Part shown: positions 58,967 to 64,000 of the stretch, piece after piece
How positions within the stretch are numbered: position 1 is the stretch's first letter
Layout: every line of letters begins with the position of its first letter
Source: Sellimonas caecigallum
GTDB taxonomy: Bacteria; Bacillota; Clostridia; Lachnospirales; Lachnospiraceae
Direction of reading: 5' to 3'
NCBI RefSeq assembly: GCF_019754295.1
Contig: NZ_VIRV01000003.1
Span: 91,668-155,667, forward strand
DNA length: 64,000 nucleotides
Program-made: the position numbers and the translations under genes
The notes under the pieces: model-generated
What the model was told of the DNA's origin: nothing
What the model saw: the letters and a program-made list of their open reading frames with translations, nothing else
Databases searched by the model: none

Positions 58967-60315
58967 AACGCATGTCATTAAAACTGAAACTCACACTTAT
59001 TTATACATTTTTCATGATGCTTGTAACGTGTGTAGCTCTTGGAATCTTATTTTCCCTCAGCAACAAAGAAGTACTTTCCTCCAAAAGAATGCAGCTTCAA
59101 AAGCATGTTCAGGAAAGTATGGAAGATATTGGATCCGATGCTGGAAAACTGAAAGTGGATTCCGATTTTTATAATCTGGAGGACAATATCTATCTTTCCC
59201 TTTACGGAACAAACGGAGATTTTCTGTACGGACGCGTTCCATACGGTTTCGACAAACAGCCAGACTTTCAGGACGGAAGGCTGCGTACCATCACGGAAAA
59301 TTCTTCGGAATGGTTTGTATTTGATTTGGAGTACTATGCAGAAGACTATGGACCTGTCTACATTCGGGGCATTACTTCTGTGACACGGGCGGAGGAAGGT
59401 TTCCTCATCACACTCCGCTTTGCCATGATCATTCTGCCGCTTCTTGTGATTCTTACAGCCATCATCGGATACAGGTTTACACGGCGTACGCTGAAACCAG
59501 TTCGTCTCATCACAGAAACGGTTCGGAAAATCCAAGCGGACGAAGACCTGTCCCGTCGGGTAGATCTCGGAGACGGAAAGGACGAGATCTACCATCTTGC
59601 CAACACTTTTGATCAGCTTTTGGAGCAGCTGGAAAAGGCCTTCGGGCGTGAGAAACAGTTTACATCTGATGTCTCCCATGAGCTTCGAACACCCATTACC
59701 GTCATCCTTACCCAGTGTGACGCCCTTCTCACAGATCCGACACTGACATCCAGTCAGCGGGCCCAGTTGGAACTGATTGAGCGCAAAGCACAGAATATGG
59801 CACAGATGATTTCCCAGCTCCTTCTCCTATCCAGAGCAGACCAGGGACGCCAAAAGCTTACCCTTGAGTGCCTGAATATCAGCGAACTCATGGAAATGAC
59901 AGCGGAAGAACAGCAATTGCTTGCCCATGAAAAGCAGATTACAATCCACCAGGAAATCGAACCGGACATCTGGTACAATGTAGATGAAACATTCTTCATC
60001 CGCATGCTGACAAACCTCTTTTCCAACGCGGTGTCCTATGGAAAACAAGGCGGAAACATATACGCCCGCCTGTCTGTACAGAACAATTTCATCACAGGCT
60101 CCATAGAAGATGACGGCATCGGCATCTCCAAAGACGTTCTGCCCCATATCTGGGAACGATTCTACCGGGCAGACACCTCACGCACTGATTCGGGACATTC
60201 GGGGCTTGGACTTTCCATGACCAAATGGATCGTGGAAGCGCACGGGGGAACTATTACTGCAGAAAGCGAACTCGGAAAAGGCAGCACATTTACATTTCTC
60301 CTTCCACTAAAATAG
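58963..60315 (+). CDS. Sensor histidine kinase
   Basis: A 450-residue membrane kinase. Helix 1 (about 8-30), an external sensor of about 115 residues with FYNLEDNIYLSLYGTNG, helix 2 (about 150-170), a HAMP domain (about 172-225), the H-box SDVSHELRTPITV near 240 with phosphorylated His, and an ATPase domain with NLFSNAVSYGK (N-box), DDGIGISKD (G1) and GHSGLGLSM (G2). It pairs with the response regulator immediately upstream. The stimulus is not known. Confidence 0.95.
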   Translation: MKRMSLKLKLTLIYTFFMMLVTCVALGILFSLSNKEVLSSKRMQLQKHVQESMEDIGSDAGKLKVDSDFYNLEDNIYLSLYGTNGDFLYGRVPYGFDKQPDFQDGRLRTITENSSEWFVFDLEYYAEDYGPVYIRGITSVTRAEEGFLITLRFAMIILPLLVILTAIIGYRFTRRTLKPVRLITETVRKIQADEDLSRRVDLGDGKDEIYHLANTFDQLLEQLEKAFGREKQFTSDVSHELRTPITVILTQCDALLTDPTLTSSQRAQLELIERKAQNMAQMISQLLLLSRADQGRQKLTLECLNISELMEMTAEEQQLLAHEKQITIHQEIEPDIWYNVDETFFIRMLTNLFSNAVSYGKQGGNIYARLSVQNNFITGSIEDDGIGISKDVLPHIWERFYRADTSRTDSGHSGLGLSMTKWIVEAHGGTITAESELGKGSTFTFLLPLK

Positions 60316-60329
60316 TTTTCTGTTATCAG

Positions 60330-60368
60330 AAAAAGAGTCTTGGGACTATACTCCAAGACTCTTTTTTT
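60330..60368. terminator. Bidirectional terminator after the kinase gene
   Basis: AAAAAGAGTCTTGG, nine-base loop, CCAAGACTCTTTTTTT. It serves the two converging units. Confidence 0.92.
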
Positions 60369-61083
60369 ACATATCTTTAGTATGAGATATAAGCATGCCG
60401 CATGTGATTACTGCCACACAAAATGCAGCTATAAAATACCACAGATTTTCAAACCGAAATCCATTGTTCAACATTAATCTATATCCCCAGAAAGCAGGGA
60501 AAATGCGTCCTGACATTTCCAGAAAATTTGGCAGCAAATCAGCAGGAAACATGATCCCCGAAAGCAGGATAGATGGTAAAAATACAAGCTGTGCGATCAT
60601 TGTTAGCTTCGCCTGATTTTTTACGATCAGTCCCAATATACTTCCAATGCTGAGCGATACCACTATGTATATGGCAAGCGCAAGAAAAAATCTCGGTAAA
60701 TGTATCGGTAAAATCGCCTCAAACAATACAGGGGCAAACAGCAGTATAATAATACAGGTAATCATCAAATGGACAAATGTGGAAAAAAACATCGTGACAA
60801 GACCTAAGTATAAAGGCACTCCGTTTGCCTTATAAACCTTTTTTACATCGCTTCCATAAGTTTCCATCAGCGATGGCGGCAATCCGATAAATGCTCCCAT
60901 TGAAACGCTCATCACGATCATAGATTGTATCAGCGTATCTCTCATCTTAGGCATAACAGATGTAAAAATACCGCCCATGAGAAGGAAGAAAATAAGAGGA
61001 ACGATATAGCAGGTAACCAACAAAGATTTGCTTCTTATATCCAGTTTCCACTGTAACGCAGCGCCATACAAAAAACCACTCAT
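60367..61083 (-). CDS. ABC-2 type permease
   Basis: A 238-residue protein with six predicted membrane helices of the ABC-2 family (WKLDIRSKSLLVTCYIVPLIFFLLM near the start; LPSILLSGIMFPADLLPNFLEM near residue 170, the conserved ABC-2 amphipathic region). It is the membrane half of an exporter whose ATPase is encoded just upstream, overlapping by four bases (ATGA). Drug, lipid or bacteriocin-type export is possible, as for MerR-linked efflux systems. Confidence 0.92.
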   Translation of the reverse strand: MSGFLYGAALQWKLDIRSKSLLVTCYIVPLIFFLLMGGIFTSVMPKMRDTLIQSMIVMSVSMGAFIGLPPSLMETYGSDVKKVYKANGVPLYLGLVTMFFSTFVHLMITCIIILLFAPVLFEAILPIHLPRFFLALAIYIVVSLSIGSILGLIVKNQAKLTMIAQLVFLPSILLSGIMFPADLLPNFLEMSGRIFPAFWGYRLMLNNGFRFENLWYFIAAFCVAVITCGMLISHTKDM

Positions 61084-61895
61084 GATCCTTCCCTCCTTGC
61101 CATTTCAATAAAATGCTGTTCAAGTGTACCTTTATCAACTTTAATATCCAACACTCCAATACCCCTGTGTTTTAATTCTCCGAGCAGGGAAAGTAAGGCA
61201 TCTTCTATATTATCCGTTTCAAAAGTGTTGGTCCCTTGCTGCGTTTTGATATGAATACGGTATTTTTTCCCAACTTTTTCGGTCAGCTCCGAAACCGTAC
61301 CACAAAAAGCAATCTTGCCGCCATTCAAAATTGCAATACGGTCGCATAATGTTTCTACTTCCGCCATATCATGGCTTGCTAGCACAATCGTTTTGCCTTT
61401 GGATTGAAGTTTTCGGATTTGTTCGTGCAGTGACAGCCTGCCTTCCACATCAACTCCCGCCGTTGGCTCATCAAGAAAAATAATATCCGGATTGCCGACA
61501 AGTGCAAGAGCGAGGTGTAATCGCCTTTTTTGCCCTGTTGACAGCTGGATATATTGTTTCTTTTCCATTTCTTTTATACCGAGATTCTCAATCATAACAT
61601 CGTCAATCTTTGCCTTATTCCATTTCGCAAACAGTTTTACAGCTTCCATTGGTTTCATGTGAGAAGGCAAAGATGATGATTGTAACTGAATCCCCATTTT
61701 ACCGTTTACCGTGATCATACCGCTGTCATAAGTTCTCAAACCTTCGATACATTCAAAAGCAGTTGTCTTTCCTGCTCCGTTTACGCCAAGCAAGGCAAAA
61801 ATCTCTCCTGGCTCGACCTGAAAATCAAGTCCTTTGAGAACCACATGGCTGCCATAACTTTTCTTTAATTCACAAACCTGTATAGCACTTCTCAT
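61080..61895 (-). CDS. ABC transporter ATP-binding protein
   Basis: A 271-residue ATPase of the multidrug/ABC-2 group (CcmA-like). Walker A GVNGAGKTT near 37, signature LSTGQKRRLHLALAL near 120, Walker B IIFLDEPTAGVD near 140 and H-loop ASHDMAE near 172. A C-terminal extension (about 215-271) is typical of ABC-2 partners. It overlaps the permease start and the MerR gene stop by four bases each, so the three are translationally coupled. Confidence 0.95.
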   Translation of the reverse strand: MRSAIQVCELKKSYGSHVVLKGLDFQVEPGEIFALLGVNGAGKTTAFECIEGLRTYDSGMITVNGKMGIQLQSSSLPSHMKPMEAVKLFAKWNKAKIDDVMIENLGIKEMEKKQYIQLSTGQKRRLHLALALVGNPDIIFLDEPTAGVDVEGRLSLHEQIRKLQSKGKTIVLASHDMAEVETLCDRIAILNGGKIAFCGTVSELTEKVGKKYRIHIKTQQGTNTFETDNIEDALLSLLGELKHRGIGVLDIKVDKGTLEQHFIEMARREGS

Positions 61896-62698
61896 TTTTT
61901 TGCCTCCTCAAACGGATTCACTCCGAGCCTGGAAAAGTACACCTGCAAAGCTGGCTCTAAATAATCGTTCACGATTTTTTGCTTTTCTTCCCATGCATTT
62001 GCTGCAGTATCAATCTGTCCAATTTCCATCAGTTTGGGCAGCATGCTCATATCTCCGTTCGTAAACTCCATGATCAATTCCCAATACATTTTTGTAATCT
62101 GTTGGCTTTTTTCGCTTTCAGGCAGCACATTGTCTTTTTTTAACCGTACAATTTCATCACTCAAATGGTTAAATCTTTCCATAAAGTCCAACCCGCTTTT
62201 TTTATCAAATTGACCGCGTATATGGTCAAGCGTATCATCGTCGAAGAGCTTAATGAGGTAGTAAAATTCATTGTTCATCTGCAGATTGACGATAATATCC
62301 GCATATTTTTTAAAATTTACTGTCTTCATTTGCAGCACTTCTGCTTTTAACTGTTCTATCGCCGTCAAAGAAGCGGTCAGCTGATCTATTTTTTTACGTA
62401 TATTATTTGCCTGCTCTGTAAGAGCGTTTGCAACATCGGAAGGTGTCTCTAAAGAAATCAGATGTTGTTTTATATCGTCCAAAGAAAACCCCAGTGATTT
62501 CAAAGATATAATCTGATGAAGGGTAATCAAATCCTTATCTGTATAAAGCCTTCGCCCTCCCTCGCTTTCTGCTGATGGGGAAAGCAGCCCTTCTTTATCG
62601 TAGTATTGCAAAGTACGGACGGTAACGCCCATTTTCTTTGCCATTTCTCCAACTGTCATAAACCCCGGCGGTATTGCTCTGTATTTTGCCATAATCAT
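61892..62698 (-). CDS. MerR family regulator
   Basis: A 268-residue regulator. The N-terminal MerR winged helix (about 14-82; MTVGEMAKKMGVTVRTLQYYDKEGLL) is followed by a long coiled-coil helix (about 85-120) and a C-terminal ligand domain of about 140 residues resembling TipA-like drug-binding domains by size and helix content. It controls its own operon with the ABC genes. The ATG at 62698 has AGGAGG four bases upstream; an ATG two codons later (62692) has ten, so the start could be either. Confidence 0.93.
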   Translation of the reverse strand: MIMAKYRAIPPGFMTVGEMAKKMGVTVRTLQYYDKEGLLSPSAESEGGRRLYTDKDLITLHQIISLKSLGFSLDDIKQHLISLETPSDVANALTEQANNIRKKIDQLTASLTAIEQLKAEVLQMKTVNFKKYADIIVNLQMNNEFYYLIKLFDDDTLDHIRGQFDKKSGLDFMERFNHLSDEIVRLKKDNVLPESEKSQQITKMYWELIMEFTNGDMSMLPKLMEIGQIDTAANAWEEKQKIVNDYLEPALQVYFSRLGVNPFEEAKK

Positions 62699-62715
62699 TT
62701 CGCCTCCTGACACAT

Positions 62716-62746
62716 ATTATAGATCATTACGCTGCGTCACGAGCAA
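62716..62746 (-). promoter_or_regulatory. MerR-type promoter with 19-bp spacer and dyad operator
   Basis: On the minus strand TTGCTC (62746-62741) and TATAAT (62721-62716) are 19 bases apart, and the spacer holds the palindrome ACGCAGCGT. Long spacers with a central dyad are the hallmark of MerR-activated promoters. Confidence 0.75.
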
Positions 62747-62936
62747 TACTATATTTGAGAAAAGACAACCTTAAGGACATGACACGCGGTAAATACGGGT
62801 ACCTGCCTTTCGAACATTTAAGGAAAAATTTGGGAATTACTGTTAAATAAAAATAGAAAAGCAACGTATTTCCGCTGTTTCTCGGCACTTTTTTAATGAA
62901 AAATCCTTCTCAAAAAAAATTTAAAAAGTTTTGAGA

Positions 62937-62969
62937 TTTAATCTTCCTTTAATCTTGGAATCCTATACT
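62937..62969 (+). promoter_or_regulatory. 11-bp direct repeats and -10 before the PepSY gene
   Basis: TTTAATCTT occurs at 62937-62945 and 62948-62956, 11 bases apart, replacing the -35 of TATACT (62964-62969). A related TTTAATC is at 62969-62975. Tandem 11-bp sites upstream of a -10 are typical for OmpR-family activators. The remaining stretch 62750-62930 contains only a short open frame without a ribosome site. Confidence 0.6.
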
Positions 62970-63027
62970 TTAATCAACAACAAACAAGAAACAAAAAACA
63001 AGCCGGAAGGCGAAAGGAGAATTTATT

Positions 63028-63639
63028 ATGAAGAAAAGATATATTTTAACAGCACTTATCTCTGCAACATTACTTGGTCTCGCAGCAGGATGCGGAAGCG
63101 GAAAAGATATCGGCGAAGCCGAAGCTAAAAAAGTAGCTCTGGAAAACGCAGGCGTTCAGGAATCCGATGCCACAAGAATCCGTGTCTCCAAAGACAGAGA
63201 TGACGGAATGACAATCTATGATGTACAATTTGATGTAAATGAAAAAGAATATGACTACGAAATCAACGCAGAAAACGGCGAAATCCTAAGCTCTGATGTT
63301 GACACCGATGAAAACTATGCAAACCAGCAAAATCAGAATGGTGCCACCGACACAGGAAATACGGCCCAAAATAATAATACCAACACAACCGATGACACCC
63401 AGCAGCAGAATACACAAACTACAAACAATGCAAACGTAAAAATCAGCGAGGCAGATGCAAAAAAAGCCGCTCTGGACAGAGTACCTGGAGCCTCCGAAAC
63501 TGATTTAAAAATGGAACTGGAATTTGATGACGGCAAATACACTTACGAAGGAGATATCATCTATCAGCAAAAAGAATACGAATTTGAAATTGACGCAAAT
63601 ACAGGCACATTTCTAAAATGGAGCGAAGAAAACCTGTAA
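63028..63639 (+). CDS. PepSY-domain lipoprotein
   Basis: A 203-residue lipoprotein with lipobox LAAGC (Cys22). Two PepSY domains (about 29-88 and 138-200; EAEAKKVALENAG, KISEADAKKAALDRVPG, and the partner strands YDVQFDVNEKEYDYEINAENGEI) flank a low-complexity Asn/Gln/Thr linker (about 98-135). PepSY proteins inhibit extracellular proteases or bind regulators. AAAGGAG precedes the ATG. The promoter has OmpR-type repeats, so the nearby two-component system may control it. Confidence 0.92.
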   Translation: MKKRYILTALISATLLGLAAGCGSGKDIGEAEAKKVALENAGVQESDATRIRVSKDRDDGMTIYDVQFDVNEKEYDYEINAENGEILSSDVDTDENYANQQNQNGATDTGNTAQNNNTNTTDDTQQQNTQTTNNANVKISEADAKKAALDRVPGASETDLKMELEFDDGKYTYEGDIIYQQKEYEFEIDANTGTFLKWSEENL

Positions 63640-63663
63640 GTCTAAGGGTTTTACAGATGATAT

Positions 63664-63697
63664 GGGGACGTGTTCCGACTAGCAGGTACACGAAGTA
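63664..63697. repeat. Palindromic repeat, decayed copy 2
   Basis: The left arm GGGGACGTGTTCCGAC is perfect, but the right arm is degraded (AGGTACACGAAGT instead of TCGGAACACGTCCCC). Confidence 0.75.
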
Positions 63698-63744
63698 GAA
63701 ATCCAGAAAATGTCAGTAAACCGCGGAAATTCAATAAAAATCAC

Positions 63745-63778
63745 GGGGACGTGTTCCGATCAGTCGGAACACGTCCCC
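63745..63778. repeat. Palindromic repeat, copy 3
   Basis: GGGGACGTGTTCCGA, loop TCAG, TCGGAACACGTCCCC: a perfect 15-bp stem. On the minus strand it is followed by GTGATTTTT and may terminate the gene at 63803. Confidence 0.85.
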
Positions 63779-63802
63779 GTTCTTTGTTTTTCTAAATTTT
63801 TG

Positions 63803-64000
63803 TTATTTTTCATACAATTCTATCTGTACCGTATAGTCCAGTTTTTGTTCTGGTTCGACAAATTTGAGTCTTTTTTGTTTTCTCATTTGGTCTCGTCCAT
63901 CCGGATAGCAGTTTCCACATTCCAATCCCAGCACGTAGTCTCTTACCCCCATCATTTTCCATTCAGTAAAGCTGTCTAGTTTTTGGGGATCGAAGTGGAG
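63803..64000 (-). CDS. DUF4432-like aldose-1-epimerase family protein (C-terminal part)
   Basis: The last 65 codons of a leftward gene whose start lies beyond the window. EWKMMGVRDYVLGLECGNCYPDG and the following basic QMRKQKRLKFVEPEQ segment fit the C-terminal half of galactose mutarotase-like DUF4432 proteins, with final strand YTVQIELYEK. The family fold binds sugars; the substrate is unknown. It is the only gene after the PepSY lipoprotein, convergent to it, with a palindromic repeat between them. Confidence 0.75.
   Translation of the reverse strand, partial: LHFDPQKLDSFTEWKMMGVRDYVLGLECGNCYPDGRDQMRKQKRLKFVEPEQKLDYTVQIELYEK

Noticed and set aside
62750..63027. Insertion sequence remnant
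   Set aside because: A short orphan frame exists, but there are no terminal inverted repeats, target duplication or recognisable transposase motif.

Overview
The window comes from a spore-forming, low-to-moderate-GC Firmicute, most likely a gut Lachnospiraceae. This rests on sporulation genes (spoIIR and sipL in the clostridial order sipL-ispE-gntR-spoIIR), a GlgC/GlgD pair, a type III glutamine synthetase, strong AGGAGG-type ribosome sites, many TTGACA-N17-TATAAT promoters and an M-box Mg2+ riboswitch. Nearly all DNA is chromosomal core; no complete mobile element, prophage or CRISPR array was seen.

Layout. 1-5.2 kb: half of a heterodimeric ABC exporter, a DedA protein, and glgCD for glycogen synthesis. 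5.2-8.2 kb: an amino acid permease and a coiled-coil membrane protein lacking part of its N-terminal domain. 8.2-8.9 kb: a seven-tRNA cluster (Pro-Gly-Arg-His-Gln-Lys-terminator-Leu). 9-11.3 kb: phosphodiesterase, RdgB and RlmL. 11.4-12.1 kb: an Asn-rich small protein and a predicted C-rich small RNA. 12.1-15.8 kb: GlnN, fructose-bisphosphate aldolase and tRNA-Glu. 15.8-19.9 kb: lipid kinase and the murB-rapZ-whiA-HPr-like operon. 20-26.9 kb: CNNM/CorC protein, a sigma-like protein without region 4, a 5'-damaged amidase, a MATE pump, an ECF-sigma/TM/YARHG fusion and a YgjP-type metallopeptidase. 27-36.6 kb: a lipoprotein trigger factor, cardiolipin synthase, murI, pfkA and dnaE. 36.6-43.8 kb: cvfB, acyl-ACP thioesterase, CDF transporter, spoIIR, gntR, ispE, sipL and a PrcB-like lipoprotein.

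44-50 kb: plsC, a second HPr-like gene, then pncB-ddl-murF-Cof. 50-54.5 kb: a leftward GH32-HAD-macro/GNAT-PfkB operon, probably for fructoside use. 54.6-56.4 kb: DUF2007 protein divergent from an SPFH protein paired with a tiny ribbon-helix-helix protein. 56.4-58.2 kb: mgtE behind its M-box. 58.2-64 kb: a two-component system, a MerR-ABC efflux operon, a PepSY lipoprotein whose promoter carries 11-bp direct repeats of the kind bound by OmpR-family regulators, and the end of an epimerase-like gene.

Points most worth a second look: two HPr-like proteins that lack the phosphocarrier histidine but keep Ser46; the membrane-anchored ECF sigma/YARHG fusion; the SPFH/ribbon-helix-helix pair; the sigma-like protein without region 4; the predicted C-rich small RNA; the lipoprotein trigger factor; and a 34-bp palindromic repeat present three times. 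All function calls were made by reading sequence; no database search was run.
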